Counted from the stretch's first letter, positions 16,594-24,574 are shown. The stretch is DNA of 32,775 bases from CANJSG01 sp038203875 (GCA_038203875.1 JBBRDN010000025.1:1-32775), one strand, 5' to 3'. The notes: generated from the letters alone by a model not told the origin. Numbers and translations are program-made.

Positions 16594-18312
16594 TCAGGCA
16601 GTAGTGTTCACGCCCTGGTCGGTGATGGCGGCCCATTCGATGCCGGCGAATCCGGGCACTTCCTTCGCCATCTGGTTGAAGAGGCCCTCGATGCTCATGA
16701 AGCCGTTCTGGCCGGTGACGTTGTGCACGAGTTCGTGCAGGAATTCCCATTCCGGCCGCGCGTCGCCCTTGGGCTCGACGGCTTTCATGAACTTCTGCAA
16801 CCGGCCCTTCACATTGACGAACGTGCCGCGTTTCTCAGCGTGGGCGCAGCCGGGCAGCACATAGTGCGCGGCCTTGGTCGTGGCGTTGGGGAGAATGTCG
16901 GAGACGATCAGCGTCTCCAGTTTGCCGAGCAGATCAGCGGAGATGCCGGCCTTGGTTACGTCTTCACCGAAGACGACCAGTGTCTTGATCGCTCCGGCCC
17001 GGATGCCATCGGCGATCTTGGAAATGGTGGAACCCAGTTCGGGACTGGCGATCCCGGTGAGGCGGGCACCGTTGCTGTTGGGATTCTTGTCGGCGGCGAC
17101 CAGCAGCTTGTCGGCTTCACCGATGCGGGCGACGGAGTCGGTCAAAGCTCCCAGCTTGGTCGCGAGCTTCTTGAGCAGGTAAAGCTCTTCGGTGGTTTGC
17201 CGGGCGCTGGCGATCACCGCGACGCTTCGGGTGGCGGACTTCGAAAGCTTCTCCGAGATCTCCTTCAGAGCCGTAGTCCAAGTGGACTTCTGGCCGCGCA
17301 CGATCACCTCCTGCAGACGATCCTCGCGGCCGATCCATTTGTAGTTCAAGCGGCCTGAATCGCACATCCAGGTCGAGTTGACCGCATCGTTCTGGCGTGG
17401 CTCGTAGCGGTAGACCTTGCCTTCGCGGGAACCCACGACGGTGTTGCAGCCGGTGCCGCAGCTCGTGCAGAGGCTCTTGGTTTCCTTGAGGAACCAGACG
17501 CGCATCTGAAAGCGGAAATCCTTCGACGTGAGCGCACCCACCGGACAGAGATCCACGGTGTTTAGCGTGTAGTTGTTGTCGAACGCCGTGCCGGGAAACG
17601 CCGCGATCGTGTTGTAGGAACCGCGGTTCACGATGCCAAGCGCGTCGTCGCCGGCGATGTCCTTGGTGAAGCGGATGCAGCGGGTGCAAAGGATGCAGCG
17701 CTCGTCGTCGAGGACGATACGCGGTCCGAGGTCGACGGCCTTGGGTTTATGGACCTTGGCTTCGACGAAGTTGCTGCCGGCCTGGCCGTGCTGGACGGAG
17801 TATTCCTGCAGCTTGCACTCGCCGGCCTGGTCGCAGATCGGGCAGTCGAGCGGGTGGTTGATCAGGAGCGATTCCAGCACCGCCTCGCGCATCTGCTTCG
17901 TCGCGGGAGAATTCGGATAGATCTCCATGCCCGGCGAGATCGGCGTGGCGCAGGCGATGGCGCCGCGCGGCGTCGAGGGTTCGTAAGGCAGCACGGACTT
18001 GGCGATCTTGGGGGATCCGTCCTCGTTGAAGACGGGCTTGCGATCCGGCCCCATCATCGGCGTGCCGAACTCGACCAGGCACATGCGGCAGTTGCCGGCG
18101 ACGGGCAGTTTCGGATGGTAGCAGTAGTGGGGAACCTCGCCGCCCGCGATCTGGACGGCCTGGAGCATGGTGGTGGCTTCCAGCTTGCCCTGCCAGTTGG
18201 GCAGCATCTTCGGTACCTCGACCTCGCGGCCGTCCACCTTGATCTTGATCTTATCGACGGGCGGCGGCGCGGGCGCGGAGGGCTTGGATTCAGTTGTCGC
18301 GGCGTTCGACAT
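16594..18312 (-). CDS. nuoG: NADH-quinone oxidoreductase subunit G (short form)
   Basis: 572 residues, shorter than typical bacterial NuoG (about 690-910). All Fe-S ligands are present: N1b [2Fe-2S] C64, C75, C78, C121; N5 H153, C157, C160, C166; N4 C206, C209, C212, C256; and an N7-type set C282-x2-C285-x3-C289-x27-C317. The C-terminal part is a reduced molybdopterin-oxidoreductase-like domain (VAVIASARQTTEE, LVVFGEDVTKAG, LPGCAHAEKRGTFVN) with no cofactor site, as expected in complex I. A Pro/Ala-rich leader (about 20 residues) precedes the first strand. It lies between nuoF (6 nt away) and nuoH (2 nt away). Role: electron wire from NuoF/E to NuoI. Confidence 0.95.
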   Translation of the reverse strand: MSNAATTESKPSAPAPPPVDKIKIKVDGREVEVPKMLPNWQGKLEATTMLQAVQIAGGEVPHYCYHPKLPVAGNCRMCLVEFGTPMMGPDRKPVFNEDGSPKIAKSVLPYEPSTPRGAIACATPISPGMEIYPNSPATKQMREAVLESLLINHPLDCPICDQAGECKLQEYSVQHGQAGSNFVEAKVHKPKAVDLGPRIVLDDERCILCTRCIRFTKDIAGDDALGIVNRGSYNTIAAFPGTAFDNNYTLNTVDLCPVGALTSKDFRFQMRVWFLKETKSLCTSCGTGCNTVVGSREGKVYRYEPRQNDAVNSTWMCDSGRLNYKWIGREDRLQEVIVRGQKSTWTTALKEISEKLSKSATRSVAVIASARQTTEELYLLKKLATKLGALTDSVARIGEADKLLVAADKNPNSNGARLTGIASPELGSTISKIADGIRAGAIKTLVVFGEDVTKAGISADLLGKLETLIVSDILPNATTKAAHYVLPGCAHAEKRGTFVNVKGRLQKFMKAVEPKGDARPEWEFLHELVHNVTGQNGFMSIEGLFNQMAKEVPGFAGIEWAAITDQGVNTTA

Positions 18313-18318
18313 GGAAAA

Positions 18319-19740
18319 TCAATGCTTGGGACTCGCGGCCATCTTCATCGGAGCTCCACCGGAAGCGTGCTTGGCTTCATCGGCGGCTCCACGGGCTTCA
18401 AATTCTTCGCGGAACTTTTTCACGAAGCTCAACACCGGCCACGCGGCGGCTTCACCGAAGGCGCAGATGGTGCGGCCCTGGATGTTTTGCGCGATGTGCA
18501 GGAGGTAATCGGCGTCCTGCTTGCGGCCTTCACGATGGGTCAGGCGATGGAGGCCCTTCGCCATCCAGAGCGCGCCTTCGCGGCAGGGCGTGCATTGGCC
18601 GCAGCTTTCGTGGGCGTAGAACTCGGAGAGGTTCGCCAGTGCGTCCACCATGCTGCGCGAGTCGTCCATGACGATGATCGCGCTGGAACCGGACATCGTG
18701 CCGGCCTGCTGGAGCGAATCGAAATCGTAGGGCAGGTCGAGCAACGGGACATCGACCTTGGTCATCTGGCCGTCGGCGCCCTTGCGGTTCAGTTTGAAGA
18801 CTTCGCCGGCCTTCAGAACCTTCGATGAAGAACCGCCGGGAATGATCGCCTTGAGCGAACGACCGTCCTTCAAGCCCTGGCCGAAATTCTCGTGGTTGAT
18901 CAACTCGCCGAGCGTGACCTTGCCGACTTCGATCTCGTAATAGCCCGGGCGTTTCACGTCGCCGCTGAGGCTGACGATGCGGGTGCCGGTGTTGTTGGGC
19001 GTGCCGAGCTTGGCGTATTCGCCGCTGCCCATGGTGACGATGTGCTTCACGTGGCAGAGCGTCTCCACGTTGTTCACGATCGTCGGGCACATGTAGAGGC
19101 CGAGCACCGCGGGGAAATACGGGGGCTTGATGCGCGGATAAGCGCGTTTGCCTTCGAGCGACTCGATCAGACCGGTTTCTTCGCCACAGATGTAGGCGCC
19201 GGCGCCGCGATGGACGTGGATTTCGCAGTCGAACCCGGAGCCCAGAATGTTCTTCCCGAGGAAGCCTTTCTCACGGGATTCCTTGAGCGCGACGTTCAAC
19301 AGCTTGGCCGCCTTGGGCATCTCACCGCGGATGTAGATGTAGGCCAGTTTGACGTCGTTGGCCCAGCAGGAGATGACCATGCCCTCGATCAACTGGTGCG
19401 GATCCTTGTGGAGGATCTGGCGGTCCTTGAACGTGCCGGGTTCGGACTCGTCGGCATTGCAGACGAGGTAGATCGGCTTGCCGCTGCGGCGATCGACAAA
19501 GCTCCACTTCAAGCCGGCCGAGAAGCCTGCGCCGCCACGGCCACGCAGGCCGGACTTGAGCACTTCGTCGCGGATCACTTCTTGGGAAGACTGCTTCTTG
19601 CCGTCCGGAAGTTCGCGGGGCGCCGTTGCGAGGGCTTTCTTCAAGGCCTCGTAGCCGCCATGGCGCAGGTAGCAGTCCATGTCGGGGGTGTAGCCCGGCA
19701 GGTCGGCGTTTTTGAGGATGAGTCGAAATTCTTGCGGCAT
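18319..19740 (-). CDS. nuoF: NADH-quinone oxidoreductase subunit F (NADH/FMN site)
   Basis: 473 residues; binds NADH, FMN and [4Fe-4S] cluster N3. Visible: GLRGRGGAGFSAGLKWSF (65-81), the glycine-rich NADH/FMN loop; YLVCNADESEPGTFKDR (91-107), FMN; GAYICGEETGLIESLEG (181-197); and N3 ligands C380, C383, C386 (CGQCTPC) with C426. The C-terminus has an extra tail of about 20 residues (EAKHASGGAPMKMAASPKH). Its start lies 133 nt after the nuoE stop, much more than any other nuo gap, because a tRNA gene occupies the gap on the other strand. No Shine-Dalgarno site is seen near the ATG. Confidence 0.96.
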   Translation of the reverse strand: MPQEFRLILKNADLPGYTPDMDCYLRHGGYEALKKALATAPRELPDGKKQSSQEVIRDEVLKSGLRGRGGAGFSAGLKWSFVDRRSGKPIYLVCNADESEPGTFKDRQILHKDPHQLIEGMVISCWANDVKLAYIYIRGEMPKAAKLLNVALKESREKGFLGKNILGSGFDCEIHVHRGAGAYICGEETGLIESLEGKRAYPRIKPPYFPAVLGLYMCPTIVNNVETLCHVKHIVTMGSGEYAKLGTPNNTGTRIVSLSGDVKRPGYYEIEVGKVTLGELINHENFGQGLKDGRSLKAIIPGGSSSKVLKAGEVFKLNRKGADGQMTKVDVPLLDLPYDFDSLQQAGTMSGSSAIIVMDDSRSMVDALANLSEFYAHESCGQCTPCREGALWMAKGLHRLTHREGRKQDADYLLHIAQNIQGRTICAFGEAAAWPVLSFVKKFREEFEARGAADEAKHASGGAPMKMAASPKH

Positions 19741-19755
19741 AATCAGTCTGTCGCC

Positions 19756-19761
19756 TTGACT
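19756..19761 (+). promoter_or_regulatory. Possible -35 box of the tRNA-Gln promoter
   Basis: TTGACT lies 37 nt upstream of the tRNA 5' end on the plus strand and is followed by an AT-rich stretch (GATTTTTTAC), but there is no canonical -10. It is the only promoter-like signal in the 57 bp between nuoF and the tRNA, and is weak. Confidence 0.3.
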
Positions 19762-19797
19762 CCTAAGGCAGATTTTTTACCGTCCACCTCCTGTCGG

Positions 19798-19871
19798 TGC
19801 CAGATAGTGTAACGGTAGCACAAGAGATTCTGAATCTCTTTGTCATGGTTCGAATCCATGTCTGGCAACCA
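19798..19871 (+). tRNA. tRNA-Gln (anticodon CUG)
   Basis: 74 nt fold as a full cloverleaf. The acceptor stem is TGCCAGA/TCTGGCA (7 bp). The D arm has GTG/CAC and AACGGTAG in the loop. The anticodon stem is AGAGA/TCTCT with loop TTCTGAA, so the anticodon is CTG reading CAG. The T arm is CATGG/CCATG with TTCGAAT. Discriminator A is followed by an encoded CCA (19869-19871). The U1-A72 acceptor pair is typical of tRNA-Gln. It lies on the plus strand inside the minus-strand nuo operon, ending 2 bp from the nuoE stop codon. Confidence 0.97.
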
Positions 19872-19873
19872 CT

Positions 19874-20362
19874 TCATCGCTTCCCCTTCTCCAGAATCGC
19901 GTCCGCTTCCGTCTTTCCGGCTTTGGCCACGATCTCTTCGTTGACCATGACGACGGGCGCGTTCCCGCAGTCGGCCAGGCATTCGACGAATTCCACCGTG
20001 AACTTCCCATCCGGAGTCGTCTGCGGAACGTGCGCGTGGGAATCGAGGCCGAGCTTCTCGCAGAAATGGGTCCGCAGTTCACCCGATCCGGCAAGCGCAC
20101 AGCTGAGCGTGCGGCAGACCTTCACGTGCGTCTTGCCGAGCGGCTCCTGGCGGAACATCGGGTAGAAGGTGAGGATCTCCTGAACATTGATCGGTTGCAG
20201 GCCGAGCTTCGAGGCCGTCCATTCAACGGCGCCTTTCGACACGTGGCCGAAGTGCTCCTGCAGCGCGTGCAGGAACATGAGGGACGCGCTCCGTTTGACC
20301 GGATAGTGCGTCGCCAGCTCGTCGAGCTCGGCTTCTAGGTTTGCTGGAACGGAAAAGCTCAT
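19874..20362 (-). CDS. nuoE: NADH-quinone oxidoreductase subunit E ([2Fe-2S])
   Basis: 162 residues with a thioredoxin-like fold carrying cluster N1a: C83-x4-C88 (CRTLSC) and C128-x3-C132 (CLADC, then GNAPVVMVNE). The N-terminal helical part (about 1-75) with VEWTASKLGLQPINVQEILTFYPMF is the standard NuoE helical bundle. It pairs with NuoF in the NADH module. The order nuoD-nuoE is normal (16 nt gap); downstream is the tRNA-bearing gap. The stop is at 19874-19876. Confidence 0.96.
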   Translation of the reverse strand: MSFSVPANLEAELDELATHYPVKRSASLMFLHALQEHFGHVSKGAVEWTASKLGLQPINVQEILTFYPMFRQEPLGKTHVKVCRTLSCALAGSGELRTHFCEKLGLDSHAHVPQTTPDGKFTVEFVECLADCGNAPVVMVNEEIVAKAGKTEADAILEKGKR

Positions 20363-20378
20363 CGTTTCAGGTCGTTGA

Positions 20379-21647
20379 TCATCGGTCGCATTCGCCCATG
20401 ACGAAGTCGAGCGAGCCGAGAATGGCGACAGTGTCGCTCATCATGTGGCCCGGTAGGAGCTTCGCGAGAATGCTCAGGTTTACGAACGATGGGGCGCGGA
20501 TCTTGAGGCGATACGGAGTGCCGCCGCCCCGGCTGTTGATGTAGAAGCCGAGTTCGCCCTTGGGATTCTCGGCTCCGAAATAGACTTCGCCCTTCGGTGC
20601 GTTGACGCCCTGGGTCACAAGCATGAACTGGTGGATCAACTCCTCCATGCCGGTGAGGACCTTGTCCTTGGGAGGAAGCACGGTCTTGCCGTCGGGAATG
20701 TTGATCGGGCCGCCCGGAAGCTTGTCGATGGCCTGGCGGATGATCCGCAGGCTCTGCCGCATTTCCTCCTGACGGACGAGGTAGCGGTCGTAGCAGTCAC
20801 CGACGGATCCGACGGGGATCTCGAAGTCGAAATCCTCGTAGCAAAGATACGGATGGGCCTTGCGGACGTCGAAGTCCACGCCGCTGCCGCGCAGGTTGGG
20901 TCCGCTGAGACCGAAATCGATCGCGTCCGCCTTGGAGATGATTCCGACGTCCTTGGTGCGGTCCACCCAGATACGGTTCCGCGTGAGAAGCTTGTCCGAC
21001 TCGTCTATGGCCGCGGCGCATTCGTCGAGGAACTTGCGCACGGCCTCGATCCATCCGGCGGGAATGTCGCGGGAAAGTCCTCCGATGCGCGTGTAACTCG
21101 TGGTGAAACGCGCGCCGGTCAGGGCTTCGGCGAGGTTATAGACCGTCTCGCGCTGAGCGAAGGTGTGCAGGAAAACAGTCAACGCGCCGACATCCATCGC
21201 GAAGGCGCCGAGGCCGAGGAGGTGGGCGGAAACGCGCGCCAGTTCGCAGCAGATGACGCGGATGTATTGGCAGCGCGGCGTGAGCTGGCCATCGATGCCC
21301 ATGAGCTTCTCGACAGCGAGCGCGTAGGCGACGTTGTTAGCGAGGGGCGCGAGGTAGTCCAGTCGATCCGTGTAGGGGATGAACTGGGTGTAGGTCATGT
21401 TCTCCGCGATCTTCTCGTCGCCGCGATGCAGGTAGCCGATGTCCGGATCGGCCTTGGTGATGATCTCGCCGTCCAGCTCCAGGATGATGCGGAGAACGCC
21501 ATGGGTCGCGGGATGAGAAGGGCCCATGTTGAGGACCATCTTCTCGCCCTGCATTTCTGGAAGCTCGTCGTTGACTCCGAACGCGGCCTGCCGCTCGGCC
21601 ACGCGGGCCGCAGGTTCTTTGAAGGAAATTTCCTGGGAGGTGGCCAT
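20379..21647 (-). CDS. nuoD: NADH-quinone oxidoreductase subunit D
   Basis: 422 residues; with NuoB it forms the quinone-reduction site. Motifs: GPSHPATHGVLRIILELDGE (His-loop of the Q site), IGYLHRGDEKIAENMTYTQ, PYTDRLDYLAPLANN (the conserved quinone-contact region), and the C-terminal SLDFVMGECDR. About 25 residues precede the core. Start ATG at 21647 has GAGG 8 nt upstream, a plausible Shine-Dalgarno site overlapping the end of nuoC, whose stop is 3 nt before the start. Confidence 0.96.
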   Translation of the reverse strand: MATSQEISFKEPAARVAERQAAFGVNDELPEMQGEKMVLNMGPSHPATHGVLRIILELDGEIITKADPDIGYLHRGDEKIAENMTYTQFIPYTDRLDYLAPLANNVAYALAVEKLMGIDGQLTPRCQYIRVICCELARVSAHLLGLGAFAMDVGALTVFLHTFAQRETVYNLAEALTGARFTTSYTRIGGLSRDIPAGWIEAVRKFLDECAAAIDESDKLLTRNRIWVDRTKDVGIISKADAIDFGLSGPNLRGSGVDFDVRKAHPYLCYEDFDFEIPVGSVGDCYDRYLVRQEEMRQSLRIIRQAIDKLPGGPINIPDGKTVLPPKDKVLTGMEELIHQFMLVTQGVNAPKGEVYFGAENPKGELGFYINSRGGGTPYRLKIRAPSFVNLSILAKLLPGHMMSDTVAILGSLDFVMGECDR

Positions 21648-21650
21648 GGC

Positions 21651-22238
21651 TTATTCCTCGGGAGTGCGGACGCGCGGCTCGCGATCCATGCTGTCCTTGC
21701 CGCCGGCCAAGGTGACGAAGGGGCCGCCCTCGAGCGGCGCGCGGCGGGTGAAAGCCACGTCGGGCATTTCGCTGGGTTTGCCGGCGAGCGGGAAATCCTT
21801 CCGCAGCGGGAAATACGGGTAGCCTTCCCACATCAGGATTCGGCGCAGGTCGGGGTGGCCGGTGAAGCGGATACCCATCATGTCGTAGGCCTCGCGCTCG
21901 TGCCAATTGGCGGTGGCCCAAACGCCGGAGATCGTGGGCAGTTCGGATTTCTCCTCGCTGACGTCCGTCTTAATCCGGAGGTAACTCCCGTGAGTGAGCA
22001 TGCCGTAGAGCTCGTAGACCACGGTCCAACGCGGGTCTTCGCCGTAGTTGTCAATGCTGGTGAGGTCGACAAGGTAGTCGAAGCCGAGCTCCTTCTTCGC
22101 GAAATGGCAGACCTCGGCGATCTTCGCCGGATCCTTCAACTTCAGCGTGATCTCGCCGCGAAATTCCACCGGAGCTTCAAACGCTTCGGGAAACTGCGCC
22201 GCAATCTTTTCGCCTAGTTCTTGAGCCGTCTGGGACAT
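21651..22238 (-). CDS. nuoC: NADH-quinone oxidoreductase subunit C
   Basis: 195 residues, a separate 30-kDa-type subunit (not fused to NuoD). Motifs: DYLVDLTSIDNYGEDPRWTV, VYELYGMLTHGSYLRIKTDV, and the signature WHEREAYDMMGIRFTGHPDL then RRILMWEGYPYFPLRKDFPL. The C-terminal tail (about 35 residues, EMPDVAFTRRAPLEGGPFV) is also typical. Gap to nuoB 6 nt, to nuoD 3 nt. It is a structural subunit of the Q module. Confidence 0.96.
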   Translation of the reverse strand: MSQTAQELGEKIAAQFPEAFEAPVEFRGEITLKLKDPAKIAEVCHFAKKELGFDYLVDLTSIDNYGEDPRWTVVYELYGMLTHGSYLRIKTDVSEEKSELPTISGVWATANWHEREAYDMMGIRFTGHPDLRRILMWEGYPYFPLRKDFPLAGKPSEMPDVAFTRRAPLEGGPFVTLAGGKDSMDREPRVRTPEE

Positions 22239-22244
22239 GAAAAA

Positions 22245-22778
22245 TCAGGATTGGGCGACCTTCGGGACTCGGCCCGTTTTTCCAGTCAGCGCGGTCTTAG
22301 CCACGACTTCGTTCTGGCACTTGATCAGCGCGTCGAGCAGTGCTTCCGGACGGGGAGGACAACCGGCAACATAGACGTCGACCGGGATGATGTTGTCGAC
22401 GCCCTGCAGCACCGCGTAGCTGCGATACATGCCGCCCGTCGACGCACATGCGCCCATGGCGATGACCCACTTGGGCTCGGGCATCTGCTCGTAGATGCGC
22501 CGCACGGCCATGGCCATCTTGTAGGTGACCGTTCCCGCCACGATCATCAGGTCGGATTGGCGGGGAGAGAACCGCATTACCTCCGAACCGAAGCGGGCGA
22601 TGTCGTAGCGGCTGGCTCCGGAGGCCATCAACTCGATGGCGCAGCAGGCCAAGCCCATTGGCATCGGCCACACCGAGTTTTTGCGGAACCAATTGATGGC
22701 CGCATCGGTGTTGGTGACGATGACTTCGCCCTCAATCTTGGAGTTGTAGCCGACTTCCGTGGTGGTGCTCATGAACAT
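22245..22778 (-). CDS. nuoB: NADH-quinone oxidoreductase subunit B (cluster N2)
   Basis: 177 residues; carries [4Fe-4S] cluster N2, the last electron carrier before quinone. Ligands: tandem C45-C46 (GLACCAIELMAS), C111 (MGACAS) and C140 (AGCPPRPEAL). Two possible ATGs exist, at 22778 and 22772. This is the first gene of the operon here: no nuoA lies upstream, and only 205 bp separate it from dnaA. The palindrome at 22834-22851 probably regulates it. Confidence 0.96.
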   Translation of the reverse strand: MFMSTTTEVGYNSKIEGEVIVTNTDAAINWFRKNSVWPMPMGLACCAIELMASGASRYDIARFGSEVMRFSPRQSDLMIVAGTVTYKMAMAVRRIYEQMPEPKWVIAMGACASTGGMYRSYAVLQGVDNIIPVDVYVAGCPPRPEALLDALIKCQNEVVAKTALTGKTGRVPKVAQS

Positions 22779-22833
22779 GAACCAGCCAAATGACTCGCGA
22801 CGCTAGTCCTCGAAAAATGGGGTCGCAAGAAGT

Positions 22834-22851
22834 TTGTGATTTTTTTCACAA
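22834..22851 (-). promoter_or_regulatory. CRP/FNR-family-like operator upstream of nuoB
   Basis: TTGTGA-TTTTTT-TCACAA is a perfect 6+6 palindrome with a 6-bp spacer. It contains the exact CRP consensus halves TGTGA-N6-TCACA. It lies 56 nt upstream of the first possible nuoB ATG and downstream of dnaA. A CRP/FNR-type regulator is inferred from the motif; none is encoded in the window. A hairpin role is less likely because the loop would be homopolymeric and no T tract follows on the minus strand. Confidence 0.55.
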
Positions 22852-22922
22852 GCCCACGACTGAACCCCGAAAGATACAATCAAATGGCCGTGGAACGGGA
22901 CTGTTCACACTCGAAGGACTGA

Positions 22923-22947
22923 CCGGCTTTCGATGAAAATCGGCCGG
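22923..22947 (-). terminator. Hairpin after dnaA, weak terminator candidate
   Basis: CCGGC at 22923-22927 pairs with 22943-22947, and CGAT/ATCG pairs around a GAAA (plus-strand) loop, with a 3-nt bulge. It lies 37 nt after the dnaA stop. No T tract follows, so termination is uncertain. Confidence 0.3.
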
Positions 22948-22983
22948 CGGGAGGGCCCGAAAACCCGGCGTGCCTCCAGCCGT

Positions 22984-24408
22984 TCAGCGGAGCAGCTGGC
23001 GCTCTAGGTAGGTAACGACCTCGCGAACCGAACTCTCGGTCTCCATCCGGTCCTTAACGTGCCGGCAGGCATGGAGCACAGTGCCGTGATCGCGGCCACC
23101 GAAAGCGTCCCCTATGCTGCTGAGGGAGCACTCCGTGAGCTGCCTGGAGAGATACATGGCTATCTGGCGGGGGAACGCGATGTGTTCCGGCCGACGTTTG
23201 CTGTGCATGTCCGTGAGACGGAGATCGTAGTGCTCGACGACGCGTTTCTGGATCAGTTCGATGCTGATGCTGAGCTTGCCCTCTTCCTGAAGTGTCTGGC
23301 TGAGGAGCTTCTGGACGTCATCGACCGAGAGCTGCCGTTTCACCAGATCGGCATAGAAACCAACGCGGACCAACGCACCTTCCAGACGTCGGATGTTGGA
23401 CCGGATCCGGTTGGCGAGGAACCCGAAGACCTCGTCGGGAATGTTGAAATTCATCAACACCGCCTTCTTGCGGATAATTGCGAACCGGGTTTCGTAATCC
23501 GGCTGCCGGATCTCTGCCGTCAGACCCCACTCAAAGCGCGACACCAACCGCTGTTCGAGGTTCTGGATCTCGCTGACCGGACGATCACCCGCGATGACGA
23601 TCTGCTTATGGTTTTCGTAGAGCGCGTTGAAGGTGTGGAAGAACTCCTCCTGGATACGCTCCTTGCCGGCGAGAAACTGGATGTCATCGATCAGGAGAAC
23701 GTCCATCTGGCGATACCGCTTCCGGAAACGCCCGATCTGGTTGTTCTGGATCGACTCGATGTATTCGTTGGTGAACTTCTCGGTCGTCACGTAGACGACT
23801 TTGGAAGTCTTGCGGTGCGTCGCTATGTGCTGGCCGACCGCCTGCAGCAGATGGGTTTTCCCCAGGCCGACCCCACCGTGGAAGAAAAGGGGATTGTAGG
23901 AACGCCCGGGAGTCTGGGCGACGGCCAATGCGGCCGCATGAGCTTCGTTGTTTCCATCGCCAACAACGAAGGACTCAAAAGTGTTCTTCGGATTGAAACA
24001 AAGTTCCCGGCCAACTACGGCCGGTATTGAAGGAGCGTGGGCCGGAAAGGGAGCAGGTTCGGGGGCCTCTGGGAGGGAGAGCTCAGCGACCACGAGTTTG
24101 GCGGCGTCCGCCCGGACGACGAACCGGATGTCCATCGCGCGGCCGGTGATCTGGGCGAGGACATCCCGGATCAACGCCGAGTAGTTGTCCTGCAGCCAGT
24201 GCATGAAGTAGTCGTTCGCCACGCCGAGCGTTAGGAGGTCGGCTTCACATGACACGGCTCGGATAGGGCCGAACCACATCCGGAAAAGGTCCGGATGGAC
24301 CATCTGCCGCAACATCTCCTGGGCCTGACGCCACAGGCCGTCCGGTTCCGCAGCGGGAGCTGCGGACGGCGCATTTGGCGGCACTTTATTCACCGGCGGT
24401 TTCTTCAC
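22984..24408 (-). CDS. dnaA: Chromosomal replication initiator DnaA
   Basis: 474 residues, normal length. Domain I is at about 22-100 (LWRQAQEMLRQMVHPDLFRMWF); a Pro/Ala-rich linker follows at about 105-135. The AAA+ domain III has Walker A GGVGLGKTH (178-186), Walker B LLIDDIQF (238-245) and the sensor/arginine segment EQRLVSRFEWGL. Domain IV ends with the DnaA-box-binding signature FGGRDHGTVLHACRHV (about 437-452). The start codon is GTG at 24408. It opens and remodels oriC; two DnaA boxes upstream suggest autoregulation. It is followed on the same strand by nuoB after 205 bp. Confidence 0.98.
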   Translation of the reverse strand: MKKPPVNKVPPNAPSAAPAAEPDGLWRQAQEMLRQMVHPDLFRMWFGPIRAVSCEADLLTLGVANDYFMHWLQDNYSALIRDVLAQITGRAMDIRFVVRADAAKLVVAELSLPEAPEPAPFPAHAPSIPAVVGRELCFNPKNTFESFVVGDGNNEAHAAALAVAQTPGRSYNPLFFHGGVGLGKTHLLQAVGQHIATHRKTSKVVYVTTEKFTNEYIESIQNNQIGRFRKRYRQMDVLLIDDIQFLAGKERIQEEFFHTFNALYENHKQIVIAGDRPVSEIQNLEQRLVSRFEWGLTAEIRQPDYETRFAIIRKKAVLMNFNIPDEVFGFLANRIRSNIRRLEGALVRVGFYADLVKRQLSVDDVQKLLSQTLQEEGKLSISIELIQKRVVEHYDLRLTDMHSKRRPEHIAFPRQIAMYLSRQLTECSLSSIGDAFGGRDHGTVLHACRHVKDRMETESSVREVVTYLERQLLR

Positions 24409-24513
24409 TGCAAAAAGCTGCTTTCAGATCGACTCCGGCATCCTGCCCCAACTCCCGGCAACCGCATTCGCGGGCCTAAAGGCCAAAGAGCGCCGCTGTC
24501 TTTGTCGTGGTTC

Positions 24514-24538
24514 CAGGGCTCTTGAAAGAGTTTCCCTG
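24514..24538 (-). other. Hairpin 1 in the dnaA leader
   Basis: On the minus strand CAGGG-AAA-CTCT-TTCA-AGAG-CCCTG forms a two-part stem with a 3-nt bulge and a 4-nt loop. It lies about 105 nt upstream of the dnaA GTG. It could be a leader RNA structure or a protein site. Confidence 0.4.
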
Positions 24539-24552
24539 CAACCACTTCAGCG

Positions 24553-24574
24553 CGCTTCCAGTTTCATGGAAGCG
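24553..24574 (-). other. Hairpin 2 in the dnaA leader
   Basis: The perfect 8-bp stem CGCTTCCA/TGGAAGCG with a 6-nt loop lies 14 bp upstream (minus-strand sense) of hairpin 1. Together they suggest a structured 5' leader of the dnaA transcript. Confidence 0.4.

Noticed and set aside
16592..16750. N-terminal extension of nuoH by 53 residues
   Set aside because: Arg/His/Pro-rich composition overlapping nuoG in another frame; the family start is the ATG at 16591.
19743..19982. 79-codon minus-strand frame over the tRNA and nuoE end
   Set aside because: It is the antisense of the tRNA joined to a shadow of nuoE; such frames are a common annotation error at tRNA genes.
22834..22851. Palindrome before nuoB as a dnaA terminator
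   Set aside because: On the dnaA strand the loop is all A and no T tract follows; the exact CRP half-sites favour an operator.
19865..24549. GCAACCACTTCA at the tRNA 3' end recurs at 24538-24549, suggesting an att duplication
   Set aside because: A 12-base match between two places in 33 kb is expected by chance, and no integrase or mobile genes lie between; the interval is nuo plus dnaA.
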